Part shown: positions 1 through 7,497 of the stretch, one piece after another
Position numbering within the stretch: position 1 is the first letter of the stretch
How the letters are laid out: every line of letters begins with the position of its first letter
Source of the DNA: a virus
Reading direction: 5' to 3' (one strand)
Length of the DNA stretch: 37,600 bases
Virus record (IMG/VR): IMGVR_UViG_3300018080_000342
Span: 1-37,600 of that record
Made by a program: the position numbers and the translations under genes
The notes under the pieces: model-generated
The model's input: the letters and a program-made list of their open reading frames with translations, nothing else
Databases searched by the model: none
Told to the model about the DNA's origin: nothing

Positions 1-1518
1 ATCGTCCAGACCCTGATGGGCCAGGGCGCCGGTACGGCCGGCGCCAACTACCTCGGCACCGAACCGATCGCAGGCTCCCCAGAGTCCATCGGCGCGTCCT
101 ACGTCATGGCGGTTCTCACCGCGATCTACGGCCACCTCAACGACCGCACCGAACGAGCCACCGACGAGGTTGTCACTGGCGGGTGGGACTTCGACAACGG
201 TCTGGTCACGCCGACGCGGCTGCGCGACGTGAACAACGTCCTGTTCCGCGACAACCCCCTGTTCAAAACGATCCGTGGCGGCTCCCAGGCGCCGTTCGGT
301 ACGCGTGGCAACCTGTCATCCGGCCTCCAGATCGCGGGCGCCCACTGGGCGTGCCCGTGGTCGGGGTTCAACAGCATATCCATCGGCGGCACGTCCAACC
401 TGAACTACATCACCATGACCCACGACGCCTCCACCGGTAAGAACAGGCGCATCGTCATCTCCGACGACGTGACGTTCTCTTTGGTGTGGCTCGACACGGA
501 GGACCTGACGTCGTTCGGCACCATCCCGTGCGCCCCGTTGTTCCCGGCGGGTCCCACCTATGCGTTCGTCGGGATGTGCTCCGACGAGCGGTACATCTAC
601 ATCAAGGTGCTGAACACCGGCACCGGCACCTACCTCGTCAACGCGATCGACCTCACCGGCGCTGTGCGTGCGGGCTGGCCACCACTGGGCACGACGCTGC
701 CCGGGGCTGGTGGTTCTCCGCTGACCCCGCCGAACTACAACGGCAACCTGATCGTCGCCCAGTTGGACGGCGCGGAGCAGTACGCGACGACACTGGCCAG
801 CCTGAACGAGTGGCAGAACGGCGGGTCGAACGCGATGGTGTCGATCCTCAACGCCGCGACGGGAGCGATCAACGCAAGCGGCGACGGGGATCTGCCAGCA
901 GTCGCTGGTCCCACCTTGCCCGCAAACTGCTACCCCCAGGGCGGCCTAGTTTCCGACGGCACCAACGTGTGGTTCACGTGGAAGGACAGTACCGCCACAA
1001 CGGGCGGGTTTGCCACGGCAGTCATCGCGGCACCTGGCGGCGGCTCAGGCCTCGCCGGTCTGCCCTACTCGATCCCCTCCGCCGACTCGAACCAGCTGAT
1101 CTTCGACGGCGCCATGATCTGGTACATCGAGTGGACCGGGGACATCTGGATCTACCGGGTCGCCGATCAGGTCGTCGACTTGAAGGCGGGCGCGGCGGCG
1201 ATCGGGTCGGCCAAGTTCGCCGTGTTCGACGGACTGAACGTCTGGATGCAGGACCTCGAGGCCGCGGCAAGCTCGTGGGACCTGCACATGATCCCCGTAG
1301 CCAATGTGCGTGCGATCGGGTCGGGCACACAGCTGGTCGCGGCGATGGTGCGCCTCACCGCCGGCATGATGCAGGCGTCCGAGGTCGGCGCCGTCCCGGC
1401 CAACCAGATCGGAAAGATGTGCTTCGACGGGGACTCGGTGTGGATGATCATGAACACGGTCGGCTCCACGACGTTGTCCGGTGTCGTGCGCCGTGTCCCA
1501 AGGGCCGGACTGCGATAG
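1..1518 (+). CDS. Tail-associated virion protein with beta-propeller-like repeats (5' partial)
   Basis: The reading frame is open to the left edge, so the gene probably starts upstream; the first ATG inside is at 16 and gives 500 residues. Seen: a recurring motif of F/S-D-G, two residues, then V/I-W at about residues 313, 363, 404 and 470 counted from that ATG. The spacing of 41-66 residues and the Gly/Thr/Asn-rich beta-type sequence resemble blades of a beta-propeller. There is no catalytic motif, signal peptide or membrane segment. The next gene starts 11 bases after the stop and is a beta-helix tail protein, so a role in the tail tip or fibre is likely. The propeller fold is inference from the repeat. 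Confidence 0.75.
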   Translation: MVQTLMGQGAGTAGANYLGTEPIAGSPESIGASYVMAVLTAIYGHLNDRTERATDEVVTGGWDFDNGLVTPTRLRDVNNVLFRDNPLFKTIRGGSQAPFGTRGNLSSGLQIAGAHWACPWSGFNSISIGGTSNLNYITMTHDASTGKNRRIVISDDVTFSLVWLDTEDLTSFGTIPCAPLFPAGPTYAFVGMCSDERYIYIKVLNTGTGTYLVNAIDLTGAVRAGWPPLGTTLPGAGGSPLTPPNYNGNLIVAQLDGAEQYATTLASLNEWQNGGSNAMVSILNAATGAINASGDGDLPAVAGPTLPANCYPQGGLVSDGTNVWFTWKDSTATTGGFATAVIAAPGGGSGLAGLPYSIPSADSNQLIFDGAMIWYIEWTGDIWIYRVADQVVDLKAGAAAIGSAKFAVFDGLNVWMQDLEAAASSWDLHMIPVANVRAIGSGTQLVAAMVRLTAGMMQASEVGAVPANQIGKMCFDGDSVWMIMNTVGSTTLSGVVRRVPRAGLR

Positions 1519-1528
1519 GAGAACGCCA

Positions 1529-2722
1529 ATGATCGAACGCCTGACCAGTAACGACATCCAGGGGATACTCAGCGGCCGCGATGATCCTGTGGCCGTCAAG
1601 ATCAACGCGCTCGTGGACGAAGCTAACGGTATCGCCGCGATGGCGCAGATCGTCCATGTGGACGGTTCCCGCACCGACTCGTACACGCCGGATGGCACAC
1701 TGGCGCGTCCGTACAAGCAGATTCAGGCGGCGATCGACGGGATCACCGACGCGTCCCCGACCAAGCCGTACATCATCGAGGTGGCGCCTGGCCTGTACGT
1801 GGAGAACGTTGTGTTGAAGCGGCACGTACGCCTCGTCGATGTGGCGCGTTTCGGTCCCGCCGGCGTGACACGGATCCGGGCGAGTTCCGGTCACACCTTG
1901 ACCGTGCCGCCGTTCGACTCGTTCGTGAACGGGTTATGGGTGGAGACGAACAGCGCGGTGCCGACCGACTCCGCTGTCCGCCACGTCGACGACGGCCTCG
2001 CCGCCGGCACCTACGAGACGTTCCTGTTCAACATGGAGTGCAAGGCCACAGGTGCTGCCCGGGCCGTCTCCGTCGAGCCGAACCCTCACGGCGCCTCCTT
2101 GATCATGATCTACGCCGGGGTGGACGCGGGACCGGGAAGCGAGGGCGTCGTCGCCGACGGGGCCGGGTTCATCTGGTTCCTGGGCGGCGGTGGCGGCGAC
2201 TCGGAGCGCGGGGTCAAGCTGCTCAACGGCGCGTTCGGCATGTTCGGCGCGTCGGTGGGGATCAACGCAAGCGAGACGAGTCCCACGGCATGGGCGCTCG
2301 AGGCCGATGGCGCGTTCGCGGTGTTCACAGGCGCCACCCTGTCCGCGACCAACGGGTTGCGCCTCAAGAACGGGGCCTTCGCCATGTGCGCCAACCTGTT
2401 CGCGTTCGGCGGATTCGCAGGCAACGCGGTCGAGGCCGACGCCGGCACCGTCCTCGCGATGGGCAACCTGATCCTGGACAACCCAGGCGCACCGCCGATG
2501 GGCAACTGGATCATGAACGGGGCCTCGTTCATCCTTGGTACGGCCCAACAGGGCCAGGGCACGACCGGTGTCGGCGGCCCGGACATGCGCCCGGCAAATC
2601 CGCCGACCCAGTATCGGTTCTGGGCGCAGGATCTGCTGCCCGGCGGCGGCCCGGGTCCCGGGGCGTGGCTCACTTGGAACGGCGGCGCGTGGATCGACTC
2701 CACCGGCGCCGTGGTCCCGTAG
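1529..2722 (+). CDS. Beta-helix (pectate-lyase-like) tail spike/fibre protein
   Basis: 397 residues from ATG 1529, preceded by AGGAGA. A longer frame reaching back to 1481 is rejected because it overlaps the previous gene and lacks this SD. Around residues 55-100 it has the N-terminal signature of right-handed beta-helix proteins: a KQIQAAIDGI helix, then IIEVAPGLYVENVVL, then short hydrophobic strands. The remainder is Gly/Ala/Asn-rich with periodic GAF/GAG turns, as in stacked coils. The C-terminus (about 340-397) is Pro/Gly-rich and ends in a W-rich patch. Such proteins are commonly host-receptor-binding spikes. No polysaccharide-cleaving residues can be assigned, so enzymatic activity is unproven. 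Confidence 0.75.
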   Translation: MIERLTSNDIQGILSGRDDPVAVKINALVDEANGIAAMAQIVHVDGSRTDSYTPDGTLARPYKQIQAAIDGITDASPTKPYIIEVAPGLYVENVVLKRHVRLVDVARFGPAGVTRIRASSGHTLTVPPFDSFVNGLWVETNSAVPTDSAVRHVDDGLAAGTYETFLFNMECKATGAARAVSVEPNPHGASLIMIYAGVDAGPGSEGVVADGAGFIWFLGGGGGDSERGVKLLNGAFGMFGASVGINASETSPTAWALEADGAFAVFTGATLSATNGLRLKNGAFAMCANLFAFGGFAGNAVEADAGTVLAMGNLILDNPGAPPMGNWIMNGASFILGTAQQGQGTTGVGGPDMRPANPPTQYRFWAQDLLPGGGPGPGAWLTWNGGAWIDSTGAVVP

Positions 2723-2731
2723 GAGGTGACG

Positions 2732-2935
2732 ATGTTCTCACTGGGAAAGACGCGGATCGACTACACCGCCCAGGTTGCGGCGGCCCTTGGGGCCACGGAA
2801 GCGGCCGGGCAGGACGAGTACCCACAGGACCCGGACGTCAACGACACGGTCCTGGACACCGCCGCCAACGTCGTGAAGGCGTGGGACGGGGCGCAGTGGG
2901 TGACGGTGCACACAAGGGGTGGGCGCCTGGAGTAG
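2732..2935 (+). CDS. Small protein of the tail module, unknown function
   Basis: 67 residues from ATG 2732, five bases after a perfect AGGAGGT (2721-2727). A GTG at 2726 is in frame but lies inside that SD and is rejected. It begins nine bases after the beta-helix gene's stop, so the two are translationally linked. The sequence is hydrophilic, with a DEYPQDPDVNDTV segment and a C-terminal W-x4-W-V pattern (residues about 52-58) reminiscent of short closing modules of phage fibre proteins. No family recognised. Confidence 0.65.
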   Translation: MFSLGKTRIDYTAQVAAALGATEAAGQDEYPQDPDVNDTVLDTAANVVKAWDGAQWVTVHTRGGRLE

Positions 2936-2953
2936 AGTTTCGTAGCGTAAAAC

Positions 2954-2969
2954 CGCGGTCGAGGCCGCG
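2954..2969 (+). promoter_or_regulatory. Leader hairpin before SD
   Basis: CGCGG (2954-2958) pairs with CCGCG (2965-2969) around a six-base loop. An AAAGGAG SD (2973-2979) and the ATG at 2987 follow directly. It is one of several GC hairpins sitting just upstream of SD sequences in this window; a role in mRNA processing or translation is inference. Confidence 0.5.
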
Positions 2970-2986
2970 AAGAAAGGAGTTCCGAA

Positions 2987-4051
2987 ATGGCAATCGATCA
3001 GGTCACACAGGACCAGGCCTCGGGCGTGATGGGGCCGAGCGACAGCGTGCTCGTCACCAAGACGAACGAGATCATCGCGCAGGTCAACGCGAACGAGGCG
3101 GCGATCGGCACCCTCACGGGGCCGCTGCTGTTCAAGGGCGCGATCAACCTGCCCGCCGACTTCCCCGATCCCGGCGACGTGCAGAACGGCTGGACATACG
3201 AGTGCCAGGCCGACGTCGTGGACGACGACCCCACCAAGACCAACACCGGTCAGAAGTTCAAGGCCGGCCAGGAGATCGCGTGGAACGGCACCGACTGGAC
3301 CGTGCTCGGCGCGTCCGACCAGATCCACCCGGTCACTTCCACGCCCTACGACGTCGCAGACGGGGTCCGCGTCGTGCTCGTCGACACCACGGCCATCGGC
3401 GGCCCGTCCGTCGTCAACCTGCCCTCGGCGGTCGACAGGGAGGGGCGCGTCATCACCGTCATGGACGCGACCCAGGGCGCGACGGCAAACCCGTGCGCGG
3501 TGACCCCCCAGGGCGGCGAGAACATCGACGGGGTGGCCGGTCCGTTCACCCTGGGCGAGGACAACGCCGGGGCCTCCTTCGTCTCGGACGGCGCGGGCTG
3601 GCTGTCGCTGAACGCCGCCGCCATCGTCGTACTCAACGCGATCCACCGCGGAGGCGACGGTTCCGACCACGCCAACGTCGCCCTAAACGATGCCCACAGG
3701 ACCGGAGACGGCACCGACCACAGCGCGGTCCAGTCGCTGGTGGAGGGCGTCATGGCGTTGACCCAGGTCAACTTCGGCATGACCCCCTACCCTGCGGCGC
3801 CCGCCGACGTGATCCTGGACGTGGACACGACTGGTGGCGTGGTCCAGGTGGATCTGCCCGCCGTGGCGACTGTGCCCCCGGGCAAGGCCTACGTGGTCAA
3901 GGACGCGGTGGGCAACGCCGGCGTGTCCGCGATCAACGTGGTGCCCAACGGTGGCGAAACCATCGACGGTGCGGGCGGCCCCGCGGCGATCGTGGTGGCC
4001 TGGGACAAGCTGGTGATCTACGCGACCCCCGCGGGGTGGATGACCTTCTAA
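2987..4051 (+). CDS. Fibre-like structural protein with two copies of a GGEtIdG beta module
   Basis: 354 residues; SD AAAGGAG seven bases before the ATG. Residues 1-40 are helical (KTNEIIAQVNANEAAIGTL). The region around 50-110 resembles the short gp-type segment of phage fibres in which a W-x-Y/W pattern follows a PGDVQNGWTY turn. Two copies of one module follow: about 115-205 (VVLVDTT...VVNLPSAV...GRVITVMDAT...GGENIDG) and about 260-354 (VILDVDTTGGVVQVDLPAVA...GKAYVVKDAVGNAG...GGETIDG). Between them are two HR-x-GDG-x-DH-x-x-V units (about 218-245), a repeat seen in many phage tail proteins. The same beta module recurs in the gene at 25896. It probably forms part of the fibre or its tip. 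Confidence 0.75.
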   Translation: MAIDQVTQDQASGVMGPSDSVLVTKTNEIIAQVNANEAAIGTLTGPLLFKGAINLPADFPDPGDVQNGWTYECQADVVDDDPTKTNTGQKFKAGQEIAWNGTDWTVLGASDQIHPVTSTPYDVADGVRVVLVDTTAIGGPSVVNLPSAVDREGRVITVMDATQGATANPCAVTPQGGENIDGVAGPFTLGEDNAGASFVSDGAGWLSLNAAAIVVLNAIHRGGDGSDHANVALNDAHRTGDGTDHSAVQSLVEGVMALTQVNFGMTPYPAAPADVILDVDTTGGVVQVDLPAVATVPPGKAYVVKDAVGNAGVSAINVVPNGGETIDGAGGPAAIVVAWDKLVIYATPAGWMTF

Positions 4052-4074
4052 CGCGCCCTCGCGCTAGAGGCGCG
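4052..4074 (+). promoter_or_regulatory. Leader hairpin before SD
   Basis: CGCGCC (4052-4057) pairs with GGCGCG (4069-4074), directly after the TAA of the fibre-like gene. AAGGAGGT (4078-4084) and a GTG start at 4090 follow. It lacks a T-run, so it is a poor intrinsic terminator and fits the leader-hairpin pattern instead. Confidence 0.45.
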
Positions 4075-4089
4075 TCAAGGAGGTTCCAA

Positions 4090-4620
4090 GTGCCGCCCCA
4101 TACCACCAGCGACTCACCGCCGCCGTTCAAGCCCGGCGGCAAATCTGAAGAACACACGATGCGGGCCGACTGTAGCGCCGCCTTCGCTTCGATCACGGCC
4201 ACCATGAAGGCGGTCGGGTCCGACGTGAAGGGGATGCGGTCGGAAGTGGGGGAGATCGGCAAGTCCCAGGCCGCGCTCGAGCAATCGGCGCGGGGCTTGT
4301 GGCACGAGATCCGCGACGAGCTCCAGCCCACGGTCCAGGGGTTGCCTGGTCGGATCGACGACGCGATCAATGCACACGGCGATCGGTGTCCGGCTCGCCG
4401 CAAGGCGATGCGCCGGGCCGAATCGGACAGTGACGACGCGGTGAACGTGCGTGACTTCCGGGACGACCCAACGGGACAGATCACGCCGCAACGCGGCCTG
4501 ATTCGCAACTCCGGCAACGGACACTACGAGATCCCGCGCCCGGTCCTGTGGGTCGGCGGGCTGATCGGCGCCGCGGTCGCGGCCAGCGGCTACGTGATCC
4601 ACATTCTCACCTCGATGTGA
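4090..4620 (+). CDS. Coiled-coil protein with a C-terminal membrane segment (XhlA/holin-like topology)
   Basis: 176 residues from GTG 4090, five bases after an AAGGAGGT SD. Residues 1-20 are Pro/Ser-rich. About 20-85 form a Met/Glu/Lys-rich helix with heptad-like spacing (SITATMKAVGSDVKGMRSEVGEIGKSQAALEQ). A polar region follows, then one hydrophobic segment near the C-terminus (about 150-172, PVLWVGGLIGAAVAASGYVI). An N-terminal coiled coil with one C-terminal membrane segment is the layout of XhlA-type haemolysin/lysis accessory proteins. It sits at the end of the tail module, far from the endolysin at 22655, so a lysis role is only a possibility; a tail-to-membrane attachment protein is the alternative. 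A candidate terminator follows at 4660. Confidence 0.7.
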   Translation: MPPHTTSDSPPPFKPGGKSEEHTMRADCSAAFASITATMKAVGSDVKGMRSEVGEIGKSQAALEQSARGLWHEIRDELQPTVQGLPGRIDDAINAHGDRCPARRKAMRRAESDSDDAVNVRDFRDDPTGQITPQRGLIRNSGNGHYEIPRPVLWVGGLIGAAVAASGYVIHILTSM

Positions 4621-4659
4621 TACGCGGCGGAAGCTGCCCCCTCCGCAAGGTCCTGGTCC

Positions 4660-4686
4660 ACCCCTTGGCAAGGGGTCCCGATTTTA
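4660..4686 (+). terminator. Probable intrinsic terminator of the tail module
   Basis: ACCCCTT (4660-4666) and AAGGGGT (4670-4676) form a seven-pair stem with a GGC loop, followed by CCCGATTTTA. A degenerate second copy of the same block lies at about 4711-4739 (ACCCCTGGCAAGTCCCATTT, then TTA), which has lost most of the stem. It falls between the tail genes and the next promoter, where a terminator is expected. Confidence 0.6.
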
Positions 4687-4754
4687 CCGCCTGGTAACAC
4701 CTCGTGCCCCGGTCAACCCCTGGCAAGTCCCATTTTTATGTGATGTAAGTGGTC

Positions 4755-4765
4755 GTAAACACTCA
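4755..4765 (+). promoter_or_regulatory. Upstream element GTAAACACTCA
   Basis: An 11-base sequence repeated exactly at 8132-8142. In both places it begins 68 bases before the first base of the -10 hexamer. A related AAACACTGA occurs at 14163-14171. Conserved sequence at conserved distance suggests a regulator-binding site; the protein that binds it is unknown. Confidence 0.5.
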
Positions 4766-4800
4766 CCTTTCAAAAAAAGTTATGTAAGTAGTGATTTTTA

Positions 4801-4828
4801 TTGACCTGTACAGGGAATTTTGTATAAT
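4801..4828 (+). promoter_or_regulatory. Sigma-70-type promoter of the HNH gene block
   Basis: -35 TTGACC at 4801-4806, a 16-base spacer, and a perfect TATAAT at 4823-4828. Transcription should begin near 4835. The preceding 100 bases are conspicuously AT-rich against the GC-rich genome. The spacer begins with an 8-base palindrome shared with the -35 (CTGTACAG, 4806-4813). TTGACC followed by NGTAC also occurs in the promoter at 10206. Confidence 0.85.
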
Positions 4829-4876
4829 AAAGGTGAGATGGTTATGTTGAACGATACGAAAACGGAGGGACGGACG

Positions 4877-5257
4877 ATGACGAACGGCGAGCGAAAGAGG
4901 GCACGATCCCCGCACCAACCGGCAGGCCAGTGGATCCGCAGCGACAAGCGCCTGGCGATCTACCTCCGGGACGACTTCCGGTGCCTGTACTGCCTCGCGG
5001 ACCTGCGCGACGCCGACCCCGGGGACGTCACGTTGGACCACGTCAAGCCCAAGGCGGACGGCGGCTCCAACTCCGAGCGCAACCTCGTGACCGCGTGCCG
5101 GTCCTGTAACTGCGCCCGCCAGGACACGCCGGTGACCCGGTTCGCCGGTCCCGAGGCGATCAAGCACATCCGCCGCAACACCCGCCGTTCGTTGAAGCGG
5201 TATCGGAAAATGGCCAAGGCGATCCTCGACGGGTCGTTCAACACGGAGAGCAACTAG
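4877..5257 (+). CDS. HNH endonuclease
   Basis: 126 residues from ATG 4877, preceded by GGAGGG. Earlier in-frame starts exist: one at 4820 lies in the -10 box and is impossible, and ATG 4838 with a weaker GGTGAG would add 13 residues. The core (about residues 30-80) is a textbook HNH finger: R-C-L-Y-C, a TLDHVKPKADGG segment with the catalytic D-H, NLVTACRSC with the middle N, then C-N-C-A-R. The paired CxxC motifs bind zinc. Basic patches at both ends fit DNA binding. Free-standing phage HNH proteins nick or cut DNA in homing, packaging or host takeover. As the first gene after a strong promoter it is probably expressed early. Confidence 0.85.
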   Translation: MTNGERKRARSPHQPAGQWIRSDKRLAIYLRDDFRCLYCLADLRDADPGDVTLDHVKPKADGGSNSERNLVTACRSCNCARQDTPVTRFAGPEAIKHIRRNTRRSLKRYRKMAKAILDGSFNTESN

Positions 5258-5297
5258 TGGCCAACGGCCACACAGACGCGGCCCCTGGGGGGGGCCG
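5257..5297 (+). promoter_or_regulatory. Double hairpin leader between HNH gene and next gene
   Basis: GTGGCC/GGCCAC (5257-5271, loop AAC) begins at the last base of the HNH stop codon. CGGCCCC/GGGGCCG (5279-5297) follows. The second is preceded by CACAGACGCGGCC, nearly the same as CACAGACACGCGGCC before the hairpin at 5876. Neither is followed by a T-run. They precede the GGAAAGG SD of the 5314 gene. Confidence 0.5.
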
Positions 5298-5313
5298 GAA
5301 AGGTAGGCACCCC

Positions 5314-5853
5314 ATGAACGAGAACACCAAGCAGATGGAGCAGATCCTGGACACCCTCACGAACCGGCGCCTGTCCCTGGCGTCCATGCTGGGGGACACC
5401 CTGGAGGGGGTCATGGAGGACGTGGAGGATGCCCTGCGCACGGTGCGCGGGGACGCTGGGAACCGGGTCGAGTGCCCTCGGGTGGACGTGGCCAAGATCA
5501 CAGCGATGGCGGTGGAGTTCAACACCCTCACCGACACGATCGCCATGATCCGCGGCAGCATCGAGCAGGCCGAGGCCGAGCGGTTCACCGTTGTGGTGTG
5601 CCGGTGGGAGTGCGGCAGCACCGATGTGTACGCCGACGCCGACCAGTGCCGCCAGTTCAACGACGTGGACGCTGACTTCGACATCTTCGGACCGGACGCC
5701 GAGCGGATCGCCAAGCGTGTGCACGTGCGGGACCTGGACGCGGACATCCTGGACGCGGCGATGGCGATCATGGAAGGCGAGGACGCGCCCGAGGCCGAGA
5801 TCAAGTGGACCGACGCGGCACTGCACAAGCTCACGGCCTGGGAGACGAAGTAG
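5314..5853 (+). CDS. Hypothetical protein, early block
   Basis: 179 residues from ATG 5314. A GTG at 5257 that overlaps the previous stop would add 19 residues, but it lies in the hairpin leader and has no SD, so ATG 5314 with GGAAAGG upstream is preferred. Residues 1-90 are largely helical and acidic, with a heptad-like pattern (MEQILDTLTNRRLSLASMLGDTLEGVMEDVEDAL). About 90-125 are beta-like with C-R-W-E-C (Cys 95 and 99 approximately), followed by an acidic DVDADFDIFG stretch. No family recognised. It is followed by another hairpin leader and the 5911 gene. Confidence 0.7.
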   Translation: MNENTKQMEQILDTLTNRRLSLASMLGDTLEGVMEDVEDALRTVRGDAGNRVECPRVDVAKITAMAVEFNTLTDTIAMIRGSIEQAEAERFTVVVCRWECGSTDVYADADQCRQFNDVDADFDIFGPDAERIAKRVHVRDLDADILDAAMAIMEGEDAPEAEIKWTDAALHKLTAWETK

Positions 5854-5875
5854 GTAACACGGAACCTCACAGACA

Positions 5876-5894
5876 CGCGGCCTGGGCGGCCGCG
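5876..5894 (+). promoter_or_regulatory. Leader hairpin before SD
   Basis: CGCGGCC (5876-5882) and GGCCGCG (5888-5894) form a perfect seven-pair stem with a five-base loop, followed by a GGGAAGG SD and ATG 5911. The flanking CTCACAGACA is shared with the hairpin at 5279. Confidence 0.5.
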
Positions 5895-5910
5895 AGAAGG
5901 GAAGGCAGAG

Positions 5911-6147
5911 ATGGGAACCAATGACACGAACTACGACCGGATCGCGGGCCTGTGCCGCAGCCTTATGGACACTTACAGCGAGTTGACCGCCGTGGAGATC
6001 GGCCTGGCCAAGACCAAGCGCATGGACCTGCTGGTCAAGGTCCAGGAGGCGGACCGCCTGATCGTCGCCGCCAGGGAGATCCTGGCCGACGTGGCGCGGA
6101 CAGTGGACGCAGGCACCGACACAGTGTTGCCCCTGGGAGGTGAGTGA
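5911..6147 (+). CDS. Small helical hypothetical protein
   Basis: 78 residues; GGGAAGG lies about eight bases before ATG 5911. The sequence is almost wholly helical (LCRSLMDTYSELTAVEIGLA, then KVQEADRLIVAAREILADVA) with no cysteine pair and no membrane segment. Its stop codon lies two bases before the next gene's start, and the next gene's SD is inside its last codons, so the two are probably co-translated. No function recognised. Confidence 0.65.
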   Translation: MGTNDTNYDRIAGLCRSLMDTYSELTAVEIGLAKTKRMDLLVKVQEADRLIVAAREILADVARTVDAGTDTVLPLGGE

Positions 6148-6148
6148 G

Positions 6149-6787
6149 ATGACGACCAAGACCAAGAGAGTCGGCGACGTTGTGTGCCTGGACGGGCGCC
6201 AGGGCAAGGTGGACTGTGTCGTGGTGGGGACCAGGATGATCCGCCGCGGCCGCAACAAGGGGCGCGTCGAGTACCAGCTGGCCCCCATGATCGCGTCTGG
6301 CCGCACGTTCGGGTACACCGTGATCGGCGAGCGCCTGCTCAAGGCGCCGATGGGCCACTGGACCAAGGGCGCGGTTCAGAACGCGATTGACGCCCACGCG
6401 ATCACGCAGACCAAGGAGGACGCCCGGAAGGAGTCCAGGGTGGAGCGGCGCATGGAGCTCGCCGCCAACCTGGGCGGGATCAAGGCCGGGGACGAGGTGC
6501 TGGTGAACTACTCCAACGCGCAGCCCACGTGGGAGACGGTGGCCAAGCCGGTCAACCCGCGCAACGGCAAGGTCGGGATCGTGCGGCCCGGAGCGGCCGA
6601 GTGGAACCAGATGCTCGACGAGTCCGAGGGACCGGTGCGGTGCTACGACGAGAAGCTGCGCCCTGTCAAGGCGGCCCGCAGGCGCGAGGTGCGGTGGATC
6701 CCGGCGTCGGTGATCCTGCGGGTCAGGAAGCCCCGGGAGGTCGCGGCCGCGGTCGAGAACACGCTCGCCAGGGCGGGGAGGTGCTGA
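6149..6787 (+). CDS. Hypothetical basic protein, possible SH3/KOW-like halves
   Basis: 212 residues from ATG 6149, with GGGAGG at 6135-6140. A GTG at 6140 is in frame but lies on the SD. The sequence is rich in Arg/Lys and beta-type segments. The first 75 residues (RVGDVVCLDGRQGKVDCVVV, then RVEYQLAPMI) and a later stretch (about 112-150, GIKAGDEVLVNYSNAQPTWE, then KVGIVRP) both look like small barrel folds that read G-D-x-V. A helical KEDARKESRVERRMELAANL linker separates them. Nucleic-acid binding is a guess based on charge and barrel-like pattern. It ends one base before the next gene. Confidence 0.65.
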   Translation: MTTKTKRVGDVVCLDGRQGKVDCVVVGTRMIRRGRNKGRVEYQLAPMIASGRTFGYTVIGERLLKAPMGHWTKGAVQNAIDAHAITQTKEDARKESRVERRMELAANLGGIKAGDEVLVNYSNAQPTWETVAKPVNPRNGKVGIVRPGAAEWNQMLDESEGPVRCYDEKLRPVKAARRREVRWIPASVILRVRKPREVAAAVENTLARAGRC

Positions 6788-6788
6788 G

Positions 6789-7112
6789 ATGGCGGTTGCA
6801 ATCGGCAAGCTGGGGCAGGCGGCGGAACGGTTCGCCGCGAAGATCCGTGCGATGGGGTTCCACGTCGAGGTGGACACGTTCCGCTGCGGTCCCAAGGGCG
6901 CGGAACACTACGGCCCCTCCAACGTGGAGATCACGATCGAGCGCGACGAGGACGACCAGGGAGACGGGTTCGTGTACGAGACGATCAAGTTCCTGGCCGA
7001 CGCCTACGGCGGGATCGGCCCGGGGGAGTTCGGCGGCGAGACGTGGACCGAGATGAAGGTCGCCGCCATCGACTACCTGCGCCAGTGCGGGATCTGGCAG
7101 GAGGGCAACTGA
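6789..7112 (+). CDS. Hypothetical protein
   Basis: 107 residues from ATG 6789. The SD GGGGAGG lies inside the end of the preceding gene, whose stop overlaps the new gene's spacer. The predicted order is a helix (LGQAAERFAAKIRAMGF), a strand (HVEVDTFRCG), a strand (NVEITIERD), an acidic loop, a helix (ETIKFLADAYG), and a final helix (MKVAAIDYLRQCGI). It is a compact alpha/beta domain of unknown function. It sits in a run of small co-oriented early genes. Confidence 0.65.
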   Translation: MAVAIGKLGQAAERFAAKIRAMGFHVEVDTFRCGPKGAEHYGPSNVEITIERDEDDQGDGFVYETIKFLADAYGGIGPGEFGGETWTEMKVAAIDYLRQCGIWQEGN

Positions 7113-7113
7113 G

Positions 7114-7497
7114 ATGGAAGCGACGGGCAACTGCTACCAGGCCGCGGGCGAGTTCCTGATGGACAAGGCCTTCGGCGGCGAGCACGAGGGCCTTGTCCTG
7201 GTCCACGGGCGGCCGACCCTGCAGGTGGAGCCGTTCTGCGAGTACGGCCACGCCTGGATCGAGTACGAGGTGCCGTTCGGCGACGGCACCATGACCATGT
7301 GCCGGGACGTTGAACGCGGCGTCGAGTTCCCCGTGTTCATGTTCTACTCTGTCGGCAACATCGACCCGGACCAGTGCTTCCGCTACACCTATCCCGACCT
7401 GGCCCGCTGGGTCACCGAGACTGGCCACTGGGGACCGTGGGAAGGACCGGAGGCGTGCGGCCCGGTAATCAATGAGGAGGATGACGATGACGAATAA
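7114..7497 (+). CDS. Papain/transglutaminase-fold-like phage protein (putative Cys hydrolase)
   Basis: 127 residues. The N-terminus M-E-A-T-G-N-C-Y-Q-A-A-G puts a cysteine (C7) at the start of a helix. About 40 residues later comes E-Y-G-H-A-W-I-E-Y (His near 49), and then a strand with an acidic residue. The Cys-helix, G-H-A-W-strand and D order is the catalytic layout of NlpC/P60, papain-like and transglutaminase-like folds. A late RYTYPDLARWVTETGHWGPW block resembles a conserved C-terminal segment I recall from other phage proteins of this kind. The acidic tail is EEDDDDE. Its substrate is unknown; peptide or protein modification is conceivable. The gene overlaps the next by 11 bases. Confidence 0.65.
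   Translation: MEATGNCYQAAGEFLMDKAFGGEHEGLVLVHGRPTLQVEPFCEYGHAWIEYEVPFGDGTMTMCRDVERGVEFPVFMFYSVGNIDPDQCFRYTYPDLARWVTETGHWGPWEGPEACGPVINEEDDDDE

Noticed and set aside
1936-4089. Long + strand frame running into the 4090 gene
   Set aside because: Its first 700 codons are Arg/Gly/Pro-rich shadow translation of the genes at 1529 and 2987. Only the last 176 codons after the AAGGAGGT SD look like protein.
4820-4876. Upstream starts at 4820, and likewise at 8204 and 10225
   Set aside because: Each of these start codons lies in or immediately beside a -10 promoter hexamer, so it would not be present in the mRNA. Downstream ATGs with good SD sequences are preferred.
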